From assembly GCA_002347965.1 (NCBI GenBank), contig DDYN01000013.1, positions 18,398-82,397 of the forward strand: a stretch of DNA of 64,000 nucleotides. Direction: 5' to 3'. The notes under the pieces were generated by a model. The model was not told the DNA's origin and did no database searches. It worked only from the letters and a program-made list of their open reading frames with translations. Position numbers and translations under genes: made by a program. The first letter of the stretch is position 1; each line of letters begins with the position of its first letter. Origin of the DNA: UBA2233 sp002347965 [NCBI: Nitrospirae bacterium UBA2233]. GTDB lineage: Bacteria > UBA2233. Shown here one piece after another: positions 53,931-62,710 of the stretch.

Positions 53931-55331
53931 TCACCTAAAGCTCCTGGAGGCGTCATGGCAAAGGTAGCAATCCTGGCTGTGCTGTTTTTCTGGGGTTTGG
54001 GTGCAACCGCTTTGGAAAACGAGCGGGACCTCCCAGCTCTTTTCGTAAACCTTCGAATGAAGGACTATCCGTCCGTTTTCCTCCCTTACGTGCGGGAGCG
54101 GGTCGTTCCCGTCCGCCACGACGACCCTATCCCCTAGCCTGAGCGCAGGAAACCCCTTTCTGTAGCTCCTTATCATCCAGAACGCCTCGTTGGCCCCCGT
54201 TTCGAGCGTTCGGAGGTCTGGCGGAGAGGACCTCGTCCCGTGGCAAGTCTTGCAACGTACGCGCTGGAGGCTTGCCTTGTTCCCCGTAAGATGGCCATCC
54301 CCCATCACTTCGGTACGCGTATGGCAATCGATGCACTCAAGCTCCACTTCGCAGCGGGCGAACTGGGCCTGGGGTATGTAGTAGGCCTTGAAGCGGTCCG
54401 CCTTGGGGTCCGTGATGGAAGCCCTTGGGATGTCGGTCCTGTAGAAAAACTTAAGCCTTAGGGAATGTACCCCTTGGTTGTGGCAGGCGTTGCAGGCCGT
54501 GTAGGGGATGGCCGTCGTCATGCGGTGGTAAGGGGCATGGCCTGTTTCGCCCTTATTGATGGTCCTGTCTTTTCCTAAATAGCGCCCATCCGGCCTGAAG
54601 GGAACATGGCAGGCCGAACAGCCTGAAAGGTGGCGAGCCTTTGGGTTGTTTTGGTCGTAGCCCGAGTGGAGATGGCAAAACTCAAGGCAGTTTTTGACGA
54701 AGCGCGCTTTGAGAGGATGTTCCCAAGCCTTAAAAGGGGCTAGGCCGTTTCCCAATAGAGCCCGTTTTTTAAGCGGTTCGGGGGCTAGGCCAAAGGGGTC
54801 CCTTGTCTCCACGACGCCGAACCTGGCGAGCTCATCGCTTTGCCAACCCAGGGCAAAAGCCGTTTTTGATACTTCCGAGGCCTTGGTGGCCATGAGCGTC
54901 AAGGGAACGCTTATAGATGGGCTCCTTTTTGGGTTGTCCTGCCTTGTATGACAACCCTCAACCCCGCAGGTCTTTTCCTGGACCCTTAAAGAAGCCGGGT
55001 TCCTCTTCCCCAAAAGCCCCCTGTGGGCCCTTGTCTTGGAGAGCGCCAGGGCACTGCCCCCATGGCAGATGACGCAGCCGAAGGCGCTGATTGGGTGTGC
55101 CGGGCTGATCTCTTCGATCCCAGAATGGCATGTTAAACAGCGCTCTGGCTTACCCGTAAGCGTGGGCACGATCGCTTTTGGCTCGGGGCTAAAGCGCTTC
55201 CAAGGCCGCCTTGAATCCCGGATGAAAACAAGAGCGATCGCCGCCCCAAGAAAAACGATGCCAAAGAGGGCCGTAAGACTCCAGGCATCTTTTGCCCCCC
55301 TTCCCAAACCCCTCAACTCCAATAAAACCAA
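53931..55331 (-). CDS. Membrane-anchored multihaem cytochrome c (up to nine haems)
   Basis: A 466-aa protein with one N-terminal membrane helix (about 18-37) and a large periplasmic part. Seven canonical CxxCH sites are at residues 65, 86, 238, 280, 333, 360 and 455; two expanded ones are CxxxxCH at 122-128 and CxxxCH at 215-220. If all bind, it has nine haems. It is the last gene of the sulfur operon and overlaps the subunit-IV gene by 19 nt. It likely accepts electrons from the cytochrome b/Rieske module or exchanges them with the trihaem protein. Confidence 0.9.
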   Translation of the reverse strand: MVLLELRGLGRGAKDAWSLTALFGIVFLGAAIALVFIRDSRRPWKRFSPEPKAIVPTLTGKPERCLTCHSGIEEISPAHPISAFGCVICHGGSALALSKTRAHRGLLGKRNPASLRVQEKTCGVEGCHTRQDNPKRSPSISVPLTLMATKASEVSKTAFALGWQSDELARFGVVETRDPFGLAPEPLKKRALLGNGLAPFKAWEHPLKARFVKNCLEFCHLHSGYDQNNPKARHLSGCSACHVPFRPDGRYLGKDRTINKGETGHAPYHRMTTAIPYTACNACHNQGVHSLRLKFFYRTDIPRASITDPKADRFKAYYIPQAQFARCEVELECIDCHTRTEVMGDGHLTGNKASLQRVRCKTCHGTRSSPPDLRTLETGANEAFWMIRSYRKGFPALRLGDRVVVADGNDPLPHVREENGRIVLHSKVYEKSWEVPLVFQSGCTQTPEKQHSQDCYLCHDASRSFR

Positions 55332-55675
55332 ACCCTAAAAGCGAGTGTGGCAAGAACCCAAAACGCAACTATTCCTATTCCCAGACTTTTTGCGAGCCTA
55401 TGCTTCTTTGAGGGCAAAAAGGGCAGCACCGAAAGAAGACAAACGGCGAACAACGGCAAAAAAACTCCGGCCAAAAGCGGGGTGAAGATAAGCAGAAGCC
55501 CCTGGATGGCAACGAAGATCCACGGTGCCGGGGCGATTTTTCCCCGTGATGGCTCGACGGTCAAGCCGGAAGCAATAAGGGCCGCGGCGAGGGCCAAAAG
55601 CCCCAAGGCCAACAACAGCACGGCCCCTTCGCGCCTTAAAAGCTCCTTTCTATCGATAAGCCCCTTCACAGGCAT
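55313..55675 (-). CDS. Cytochrome b C-terminal part (subunit IV-like)
   Basis: A 120-aa membrane protein with three helices (about 17-38, 50-82, 92-116). Its segment APAPWIFVAIQGLL aligns with the cytochrome b Qo-site region around PEWY/KAPWYF, but the PEWY glutamate and tyrosine are missing. With the preceding b6-like gene it forms a split cytochrome b. The ATG at 55675 overlaps the cytochrome b6-like stop by 10 nt. Assignment rests on position and this motif. Confidence 0.75.
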   Translation of the reverse strand: MPVKGLIDRKELLRREGAVLLLALGLLALAAALIASGLTVEPSRGKIAPAPWIFVAIQGLLLIFTPLLAGVFLPLFAVCLLSVLPFLPSKKHRLAKSLGIGIVAFWVLATLAFRVWFYWS

Positions 55676-56319
55676 CGGCTCACTCCGCCATCCCGACGCA
55701 CACGGTAAAAATGCCACGCGCACAACCCAAGCGCAAAAAAGGGCAACACCCCACAATGCAGCGTGTAGAGCCTAAGCCCAGCACTATAGCCAACAGGATC
55801 GGCACCAAAAAGGAGGGTTTGCAAGGTTTTACCCAACAGGGGCACCTCCCCCAAAAGCCCAAACGCCACCCTTGAGGCATCCATCGCCCTTTCATCGCCG
55901 ATCAAAAGATAGCCGCTGAAATCAAGGAAGAACGCAAGCAAAAGAAGCCCCATGCCTATGAGCCAGTTGCCCTGCCTTGGCGGGGCAAAAGCACCCGAGG
56001 CCAGCACCCTAATAGTATGGCCAACGATCGCAACGACCATCAGCTGGCCCGATAGAAAATGCAGGCTTCTTATGAAGGACCCGTAGGCAGCGGCCTCTTC
56101 GATCGTAACGACAGAACCCATGGCCTCCTTGGGGGTTCCAGGCCGGTAAAATGGCATCAAAAGAAGCCCCGTAAGGACCAACACCAGGAAAAACCCAAAA
56201 GACAGCCCCCCTAGACAAAGCGTAGGCCAAAGCCCTGCTACGCCCTTAGGGATCCTGGGCGGGTGAACGTGCGCAAGGAACCCTAGCGCCCCGTTTCGGC
56301 TCGACCCCAAAGCCTTCAC
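55666..56319 (-). CDS. Cytochrome b6-like subunit
   Basis: A 217-aa di-haem membrane protein with four helices. Haem ligands are H87/H101 and H188/H203; the 13- and 14-residue spacing of the two pairs is as in cytochrome b6 rather than mitochondrial b. It ends soon after the fourth helix, so the b subunit is split. It overlaps the Rieske gene by 4 nt and so belongs to a quinol:cytochrome c oxidoreductase module. Confidence 0.92.
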   Translation of the reverse strand: MKALGSSRNGALGFLAHVHPPRIPKGVAGLWPTLCLGGLSFGFFLVLVLTGLLLMPFYRPGTPKEAMGSVVTIEEAAAYGSFIRSLHFLSGQLMVVAIVGHTIRVLASGAFAPPRQGNWLIGMGLLLLAFFLDFSGYLLIGDERAMDASRVAFGLLGEVPLLGKTLQTLLFGADPVGYSAGLRLYTLHCGVLPFFALGLCAWHFYRVRRDGGVSRCL

Positions 56320-56750
56320 AGACGAAACCCAGGGTCCACCTCTGAAGCGAGTAGGGCCCGCAAGCGAGATTCGCTCACCTTAATCAGCTTAAGGCGCTTA
56401 AGCGGCCTGGGGGCCGGCCCCTTTAGGACCTCTCCTTTTGTGCTGTAGACGCTCCCGTGACACGGGCAAGAAAACGTGGCGCTGGATGTGTCGAAACGAA
56501 CAGGACAGCCCAAATGGGTGCAGCGGTTTAAAAGCGCGTAGGAACCCTTTTGGTCGCTCACAACCCAAGCAAACTCTCGCTGACCAAGGAGCGGCTCCCC
56601 GCTGGTTCGAGGGTCTTTAACGAGATCAAAGTCATCAAACTCGGGGCGCTTTCCTTCAGGAAGCGAGCCAAGGTAGCCCAAAAAGACCCTTAAAAACCCC
56701 AATCCGGGCAACACCAAAAGGGTTTTTACGATATTCCGTCTTGCAAACAT
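56316..56750 (-). CDS. Rieske [2Fe-2S] protein
   Basis: A 144-aa Rieske protein with an N-terminal membrane/export helix (about 10-28). Cluster ligands are C77/H79 in CTHLGC and C95/H98 in CPCHGS, with C82 and C97 forming the disulfide. The ATG at 56750 has GAAGG upstream. It would transfer electrons from quinol at the cytochrome b Qo site to a periplasmic cytochrome c. Reading frame continues upstream to 56909, overlapping the trihaem cytochrome gene, but that part is not Rieske-like. Confidence 0.93.
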   Translation of the reverse strand: MFARRNIVKTLLVLPGLGFLRVFLGYLGSLPEGKRPEFDDFDLVKDPRTSGEPLLGQREFAWVVSDQKGSYALLNRCTHLGCPVRFDTSSATFSCPCHGSVYSTKGEVLKGPAPRPLKRLKLIKVSESRLRALLASEVDPGFRL

Positions 56751-56771
56751 CCGAACCTTCGGGCGTTCAAA

Positions 56772-56811
56772 CAGTTCCAGCCGGGGTAAAAAACGCCCCC
56801 GACTGGAACTG
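56772..56811. repeat. Strong intercistronic stem-loop
   Basis: In the 107-nt gap between the trihaem cytochrome and the Rieske gene, arms at 56772-56786 and 56797-56811 form a 15-bp stem (one G-T pair) with a 10-nt loop. It has no T-run after the stem on the minus strand, so a processing or mRNA-stability element is likelier than a full terminator. It splits the operon between the sulfur-enzyme and bc modules. Confidence 0.75.
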
Positions 56812-56857
56812 TCGCACAAATAATTCAAGCCCAGAGGACTAACGCCAAGCAAAAACC

Positions 56858-57205
56858 CTACTTTGCCCCGTAGCTGGCCGCCAGCTGCTGCCAGTCGGTA
56901 GGATGGCACGAGCCGCAGTTGAACTGCAAATCGGAGTAAGGGTCTACCATGCCCTGGTGGGCCCTAGCCTCGTCGGTGGCAAACGGCTGGCCGCCGTGGC
57001 AGTAATCGCAGGCATCCAGCTGGGCATGGTCGGTGTGGTACTGGCCCACGTTGGAGATGGGCATTTGCTTTTTGATCTCATGACAGCTCTTGCAAGAGCT
57101 CACGCTGGACCCACACTGGGCGTTGACATCGCTGTCGGGTAAGCAGCTGAATGTAACGGCGGCCGTCAGCAAGAAAGCAGGGAAAACATAGGTCGATCGT
57201 TTCAT
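56858..57205 (-). CDS. Periplasmic trihaem cytochrome c
   Basis: A 115-aa exported protein with a signal peptide (about 1-22) and three CxxCH sites at 38-42, 66-70 and 97-101, plus several histidines suitable as distal ligands. It overlaps the cytochrome b561 gene by 4 nt. It could carry electrons between the b561 subunit and the bc-type module. Confidence 0.9.
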   Translation of the reverse strand: MKRSTYVFPAFLLTAAVTFSCLPDSDVNAQCGSSVSSCKSCHEIKKQMPISNVGQYHTDHAQLDACDYCHGGQPFATDEARAHQGMVDPYSDLQFNCGSCHPTDWQQLAASYGAK

Positions 57206-57912
57206 GTCGTTTGACCTCCTTTTTTGATGAGTTTTTCATACCAAAGCGGGTGGTGGTGCCTGATGAACTCCAGGTCCATTTCCCCGTTCCCGAACATCGC
57301 CCGGAGCGACTCCCTGTTTATGGGATGAGTGCCCAGGTATACGTGTACGATGAGTGCCAGGGCAGTCAGAAGGAACACTGTGTCGTGAACAAACCTAGAA
57401 AACGACCAAATCGCGGGGGAGAAGGAGTCTCTAAACCAAAGGACAAAGCCTGAAAGGGAAAGGAGGAGCATGGCCAAAATCATAAACCAAGCCAGCGCCT
57501 TTTGTCCTATGTTGTACTTTCCGAACCTTGGAGGCTGAAAGAATACATAGCAGCGGATAAGCTCCCTAACCCCATCCCATGCGCCAGAAAGCGAGTACCT
57601 TTCGGGCCAGATGTGCCACTCGCGCACGTGCATGAGCTGCCCCAAGCTAAAGGGGATCGCGGTGAGGAAGAACAAAAGGGCCGCTACCCTGTGCAGGACC
57701 CTTGCTGTCTGAACACCTCCGGCGACGATCGCCTCGTAGGGCTGCTGCTGACCGAAGAAGCTCACTGGAACACCGAACACGTAGGCGATCCAATCAAAGG
57801 CATGGCTTAAGATAGGCAAGCCAGATAGTATAAAAAGCACCATGAAATGGATAATGTGCTTATGAAACCAGATTTGTAGCGTGTTAAACGCCTGAACCCT
57901 GCTAGTCTCCAT
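57202..57912 (-). CDS. Cytochrome b561-type membrane subunit of molybdoenzyme
   Basis: A 236-aa four-helix di-haem b protein of the FdnI/PhsC class. Candidate haem ligands are H22, H74, H176 and H190. It anchors the molybdoenzyme and FeS subunits and exchanges electrons with quinone. It overlaps the FeS subunit gene by 11 nt. Note that an NrfD-type anchor, more usual for PsrABC, is absent. Confidence 0.9.
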   Translation of the reverse strand: METSRVQAFNTLQIWFHKHIIHFMVLFILSGLPILSHAFDWIAYVFGVPVSFFGQQQPYEAIVAGGVQTARVLHRVAALLFFLTAIPFSLGQLMHVREWHIWPERYSLSGAWDGVRELIRCYVFFQPPRFGKYNIGQKALAWFMILAMLLLSLSGFVLWFRDSFSPAIWSFSRFVHDTVFLLTALALIVHVYLGTHPINRESLRAMFGNGEMDLEFIRHHHPLWYEKLIKKGGQTT

Positions 57913-58810
57913 CGGTTTCTTCCTGCCTGTTTTCTTCCTTGGCTTGTCCTGAAGTCGTTCCTTGATCCGTCCCTTCGCCAGCTTCGGCCCCTTGTTCCAA
58001 GACGTTACGCCCTTCTTGGTCCCGCGCTACTTCCAGCTTGCGGTTGTAAAGCCAGTAAAGAAAGTGGCCTGTGCACGCAAGGGCCGTTAAGCCGGCAAGG
58101 CCAGCGCCCCCAACCTTAAGCGGGCCTCTCATGATTGCGGCCGATTTTACCGGGTCTTGTGGCAGCCCGTAGGCCTCCAAGTCGGCTTCCGGGACAATCG
58201 TGAGCCAGCCCGTACGGCCCACATAACCGTTTAACCTTTGAGCCCCGTACACAACGTAGGGCTCACCGTAGCGCTCAGTGTAAAAACTGGCGCGCTCGTT
58301 TGCCTCCTTGAGCACCTCATCCTCCGGCCCCGAGAACATGGCGCCCGTAGGACAAGCCTCGACGCAGGCCGGGACCAAACCGTTCTCAATTCTGTCAAAG
58401 CACAGGATGCACTTATAGGTCTTGTTGGTTTCGGGGTTGTATACGGGCACGTCGTAGGGGCAGGCATCTATGCAAGACCTGCAGCCTACGCAGCGCTCCT
58501 CTAATATCACTACGGCCCCAGACGGCCTTTTGACTATGGCGAAGGCGGGGCAGATGTCAAGGCACGGGTGGTTTTCGCAGTGCATGCAATGATGGAACTC
58601 GATGATCTGCCTGGCCTTTGGAAAGACGCCAAACTCCTTCAATCGAGGCATCAGGTAATTAAGGTGATGCATAGGGTGGTTTGCCGTTTGCTCGGACGGA
58701 ATATGCTGATCCCTCTGAAGGCGAACTCTGTTCTCTACGGAGCAGTTCGTCATGCAAGAAAAACACCTTACGCAGCTGTGTGTGTCGTAACAGTTTAGGT
58801 ATCTTTTCAT
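57902..58810 (-). CDS. Four-cluster ferredoxin-like subunit (PsrB/FdhB type)
   Basis: A 302-aa electron-transfer subunit with 16 cluster cysteines in four groups: C13/16/19/23, C75/78/83/87, C107/110/113/117 and C134/137/149/153, implying four [4Fe-4S] clusters. A C-terminal helix (about 232-252) could anchor it, followed by a charged Glu/Gln tail. No signal peptide is seen; it is probably exported with the TAT-bearing catalytic subunit. It overlaps that gene by 4 nt. Confidence 0.93.
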   Translation of the reverse strand: MKRYLNCYDTHSCVRCFSCMTNCSVENRVRLQRDQHIPSEQTANHPMHHLNYLMPRLKEFGVFPKARQIIEFHHCMHCENHPCLDICPAFAIVKRPSGAVVILEERCVGCRSCIDACPYDVPVYNPETNKTYKCILCFDRIENGLVPACVEACPTGAMFSGPEDEVLKEANERASFYTERYGEPYVVYGAQRLNGYVGRTGWLTIVPEADLEAYGLPQDPVKSAAIMRGPLKVGGAGLAGLTALACTGHFLYWLYNRKLEVARDQEGRNVLEQGAEAGEGTDQGTTSGQAKEENRQEETDGD

Positions 58811-61344
58811 GACAGTTTCTCGATTTTAACGATGAAGTCTTGTGAAGGATGCCCGGCCGTTATGGGAATAAAATCCAAACTGTTAACGTGGTTTGGGTTG
58901 CAGCCCTCTTTGGAAACGATGGTGAGATATTGCCTGCATGCCATACAAGCCCCGGTCGTCATACTGTAGTAGGTAAGGAGGGCATCGGGGTGTATTAACT
59001 CGCTCACTCTAACGACAGAGCTGTAGCACTTCTTGTTTGGGTCGAGAGCGTTTGTTATCCTAACCTTATCACCGTCGCTAAGGCCCAGCTCTTTCGCCTT
59101 TAGCGGGTTTATCATCACTGAAGAGCCTCCCATGATGTCGGCGAATTCCTTAATTATGGCGTTATTCCGAGTTTGTGCCCCCGTAAACGTGGCCAGGGGA
59201 AAGAACGCGCTTATGGGAACAAACTCCCCCTTTTCTAGCTTCGGCTTGAGCCCCATGTATCTAGGCGGGGTCCAGGTTGGCAGCGGAGAGGCGTGGAATG
59301 CGTAAGGATAACCCTTGTTTTTCAGCTTTTCGTGGGTTTCGGCAAGAAGAAGGCTGTATACCTCCAGCTTTCCTGTAGGCGTTCCCATCGCTTGGGGAAG
59401 GTAGAACTTTTTAGACCCCGCCCATGCCCCCTGCTCCAACAGAATGTCCAAGGGGGGTATTGTTTTTCTTTCACTTTCGGTAACACCGCGTATTCCTGCA
59501 TACTGTTTTTCCCACACGGCCTTGATGCCCCGCTCTTCGAACTCCGAGTAGTGCTGAGCGTACTCTTCTTCGGTCAGGACCCTCTTGGCCAGTTGATTGA
59601 AGATCCAGTATCCGTCCTTTGATTCGAAAAGGGGTTCGACAGCCTTCCTGTTGACACCTATCGTCGGTATGGGAGCCTTAAACTTGGTGCTTAGAGCCTC
59701 GTCTCGCTCTAGGTACGTCGCATCCGGCAGGACGATGTCGGCGTTCATCACCGTTTCGTCAAAATAAGGGGAAATAACGACGATCAGCTCGAGCTTATTT
59801 AAAGCTTTGGCGATATCCCAGCTGCCGGCAGACCCCCCTACGACGTTTTGTCCGTGGATAACGGCCACCTTGGAGCGGTATGGCTTATCCTCCAGAAGAG
59901 AGCGGGCGTAAGTCCTTCGCCCCTCGACGGGGTTCGATAGAATCCAGCCGGGCTCGTTCTCGATGTAGTAGTCTAGAATAGACTGTCCGCTTGGCTTGGG
60001 TGCGTGGATAAAATGCCCCAAGCCGCAAGGGTGCTGCCAGAATAACCCCCCCTCCCTGCCGAAGGCGCCTAGGAGCAGGTTTATCGTAGCCATGGTGAGT
60101 TTCTCACGCAGCGAGCTGAAGTAACGCTCCGAGCGGTACCCCCTATCTAAGACTACCCTTGGTTTATAGCGGTTAAGGTTTTCTGCTAGCTCGATGACCT
60201 TAGCGGCCGGCACCGTGCTGATACTTTCCGCCCATTCGGGTGTAAACTGCTTAGCGTTGTCGGCTAGCATCTGAAGACCGGTCTTGCAAGCCGTTTCTTT
60301 ACCGTCAATAAGCTCCTTAAAGCTTCCGAACAACGCCGGGTCTTTGGCCTTAGATTTGAACGTTACGCTCCTTGTGGCCTTGTCAAAAACTAGGTAATCG
60401 AGGGCCTTACCGTTTTGCCTAGTCCCTACGGGCAAGAGGGTGTTTGCATCAATCAGGATGTCGGCGTTCGTGTAATCGCGCAGGTATTCTTCATCGTAAA
60501 ACTTTCTATCCATGATAACGTTTAGGATGCCAAGGAGGAGGGCGGCATCGCTTCCGGGCCTGATCGGGACCCACTCGGCATCGCCGCCGGCTTCAGCCGG
60601 CCTTCTAGGGTCGATCACGACAACCCTCATCCCGTTTCGTTTGGCCCTTCCAAAAGACACCCCCCAAGAGTAGGTTACTATCGCACCCCCGGGGTTCCTG
60701 CCCATCAAAATAGCGTATTCGGAGTTCTCGTAATCCGGCTGGATGGCCCCAGGACCAAGGATTGGAATGCCCGATGCCTTAGGCCCTCCCATATGGGCGG
60801 CAAAACCAAGGCTCGTTGCCCCGGCCCAGCAGGTGTCTCCGTAGCTGATAAAATAATTGGGGGTGCCGTAGATCTCGAAGAACTCCTCATCCAGCTCAGG
60901 GCCCGAGTGGAACCTCGGCAAATAGGCTACGCTATGCGCCTCGCCCTCATCCCTTAACTCTTTTAGCTTAAGGGCGATCTTGTCCAAGGCCTCTTCCCAA
61001 GAGACTCTTCGAAACCGCCCCTCTCCCCTTTTCCCTTCCCTGACAAGCGGATACTTGACCCTGTCCGGGCTGTAGAGCGCCCCTACGGCCGCCCGCGAGC
61101 GGCCGCAGACGCCCGGGTAGGGCGTGTGCTTGTTGGATTCAACCCTTACCAGCCTTCCATCCCTCACGACGCCGACCGCGGGGCAGAACTGATCGCACAT
61201 TCTGCACATCAAAGGAATGCGCCTTTCGAGCCCAAAGTCTGTTGCGGATACATCGGCCCTTGCCGGCTCGAAGCTTACTGCTTGGCCGCCCAACAGCCCT
61301 AAGGCGGATACCTTGAAAAAGGAGCGTCTGTCTATACGAACCAT
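58807..61344 (-). CDS. Molybdopterin oxidoreductase, PsrA/PhsA type
   Basis: An 845-aa catalytic subunit of the DMSO-reductase family. The TAT signal DRRSFFK is at residues 5-11, the [4Fe-4S] ligands are C47, C50, C54 and C80, and the Mo ligand is C172 in YGDTCWAG, as in polysulfide and thiosulfate reductases. The ATG at 61344 is taken as start because it directly precedes the TAT motif. It could reduce or oxidise polysulfide, thiosulfate or tetrathionate; the direction cannot be read from sequence. It follows the rhodanese gene by 41 nt. Confidence 0.92.
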   Translation of the reverse strand: MVRIDRRSFFKVSALGLLGGQAVSFEPARADVSATDFGLERRIPLMCRMCDQFCPAVGVVRDGRLVRVESNKHTPYPGVCGRSRAAVGALYSPDRVKYPLVREGKRGEGRFRRVSWEEALDKIALKLKELRDEGEAHSVAYLPRFHSGPELDEEFFEIYGTPNYFISYGDTCWAGATSLGFAAHMGGPKASGIPILGPGAIQPDYENSEYAILMGRNPGGAIVTYSWGVSFGRAKRNGMRVVVIDPRRPAEAGGDAEWVPIRPGSDAALLLGILNVIMDRKFYDEEYLRDYTNADILIDANTLLPVGTRQNGKALDYLVFDKATRSVTFKSKAKDPALFGSFKELIDGKETACKTGLQMLADNAKQFTPEWAESISTVPAAKVIELAENLNRYKPRVVLDRGYRSERYFSSLREKLTMATINLLLGAFGREGGLFWQHPCGLGHFIHAPKPSGQSILDYYIENEPGWILSNPVEGRRTYARSLLEDKPYRSKVAVIHGQNVVGGSAGSWDIAKALNKLELIVVISPYFDETVMNADIVLPDATYLERDEALSTKFKAPIPTIGVNRKAVEPLFESKDGYWIFNQLAKRVLTEEEYAQHYSEFEERGIKAVWEKQYAGIRGVTESERKTIPPLDILLEQGAWAGSKKFYLPQAMGTPTGKLEVYSLLLAETHEKLKNKGYPYAFHASPLPTWTPPRYMGLKPKLEKGEFVPISAFFPLATFTGAQTRNNAIIKEFADIMGGSSVMINPLKAKELGLSDGDKVRITNALDPNKKCYSSVVRVSELIHPDALLTYYSMTTGACMACRQYLTIVSKEGCNPNHVNSLDFIPITAGHPSQDFIVKIEKLS

Positions 61345-61385
61345 CGAATAAAGCCTACCTGTTTGTTTTTGTTGTTGGTTAACTA

Positions 61386-62681
61386 TCAATAAACCACGGG
61401 GAACCCGGCGGCCGTCCAGTTGGTCGTCCCGCCGATTAAGTCGTACACCTGCGTAAATCCCTTCTCGATGGCCATCATCGCGGCCTGCGCCCCCCTTGGC
61501 CCGTTGGCACACACAAAGCAGATCGGGGCGTTCTTGTCGAGCTCGCCGGAATCCAAAAACTGCTCAACGTCCTCACCGAGCTCGTGGAACTGGATCTTGG
61601 CAATATGCATCCCGTTATACTCGAGCGCACTGCGTACGTCCACCACGGTTAGGTTCGGACCCTCTCGCCACTTCTCGTACAGCTGGCTTGCGATCCAGGA
61701 GTGCATGTACTTGCCCTGCATCCATCCGTAATTGGCGTAGTCGAGCATGGCGTTGACCGTGCCTATTAACGTGGGCCCGAAGTTTGGCGCCTCGACCCAG
61801 TTTTCAGACCCGGGCTGCTCCATACCTATAGCCCGGTTGATGCCGGCGGCCCTTCCTTGGACGCCAAGGAACGTGTTCAGCGTTTGCTCGGCAAGAGCTT
61901 GGTCTTTGGTGTTGACGATTTTTGCGGATTTTTTGAAGACAAGGTCCGGATAGGCATCGGCTAGGCTAGGAGCGCTTTGGTAGCCGAAGGCGTCCTCTGA
62001 CTGGGCCACAACCTGGCCTTTTTGGTAGACAACCGGCGCTTGACCCTTTGTCACATCAACGCCCTGCAAAGACAAGGGCATGCCGGCCCCGATCCATTCT
62101 CCGAGTCCGCTATTCAGGTAGTAAACGTTGTCGTAACCATACGTAACCGTATGGTAGCCCGCTGTAAGGGCTCGGATCCCTCAAGCACAGATGAGAATCT
62201 CTGGCTCGTTAGGGTCGAGCCTGCCCGATTTCACGAACTCATCGTACTCATCGAGCGGGACGTTGATCGAGCCCGGGATGTGCACGCCGTCGAACTCGGC
62301 CTTCGAGCGGATGTCCACGATCTGGACCTCTTGGCTTGACATCATCCTGCGCATCTGGGCCGCCGTTATCGGGTTTGCCGTTACCCCTTCAAGCTTTAAC
62401 TCCAACGGCGCTATGGACGCCTCCATAAAATAGCGCATCTGGCCCAGCAAGAGCATGAAGAACGCGCCCACGTCGGTCGTGGCGATCTGGTTGGGCGTGA
62501 AGGAGAACATGTTGCCAGCTAGCGGTATGAACATATCGACCATCGGCTGGGTCAAGCCCCGGATTATCAGGTCGTTCCTCGTTACCTCGTGGGCGCTTGC
62601 TTTGGTCGCACCCATAAGCGGGGCTGCGCTAAAGATAAGCGGCAGGCCTAGGGCCAGCGCCTTGAACCATCGCTTTCGCAT
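61386..62681 (-). CDS. Exported tandem rhodanese with in-frame UGA (probable selenoprotein)
   Basis: One 431-residue reading frame interrupted only by TGA at 62181-62183. A signal peptide (1-30, cleavage near ASA-HE) precedes rhodanese domain 1 (about 105-200), whose active loop reads C165-A-(UGA167)-G-I-R170, and domain 2 (about 330-431) with C391-A-N-G-P-R. After the TGA the frame continues a normal rhodanese second half. A hairpin placed like a bacterial SECIS follows. AAGGAGGAGCC precedes the ATG. It should handle sulfane sulfur in the periplasm and feed the adjacent molybdoenzyme. Other genes here end in TGA, so a global code change is unlikely; a nonsense mutation is the main alternative. 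Confidence 0.8.
62136..62155 (-). promoter_or_regulatory. SECIS-like hairpin in the rhodanese mRNA
   Basis: On the minus strand, ACCATACG (62155-62148), loop GTTA, CGTATGGT (62143-62136) make a perfect 8-bp stem with a four-base loop starting G-U. The loop G is the 34th base after the TGA. Bacterial SECIS elements lie inside the coding region just after UGA with a G at the start of the loop, so position and form fit. Coding here also reads as rhodanese. Confidence 0.65.
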
Positions 62682-62710
62682 GGCTCCTCCTTATTTTGGT
62701 TGATTCTTTC

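Noticed and set aside
62081-62183. Treating the second rhodanese half as a separate gene starting at the ATG at 62081
   Set aside because: The 33 codons between the TGA and that ATG continue the rhodanese fold, and no ribosome-binding site precedes the ATG.
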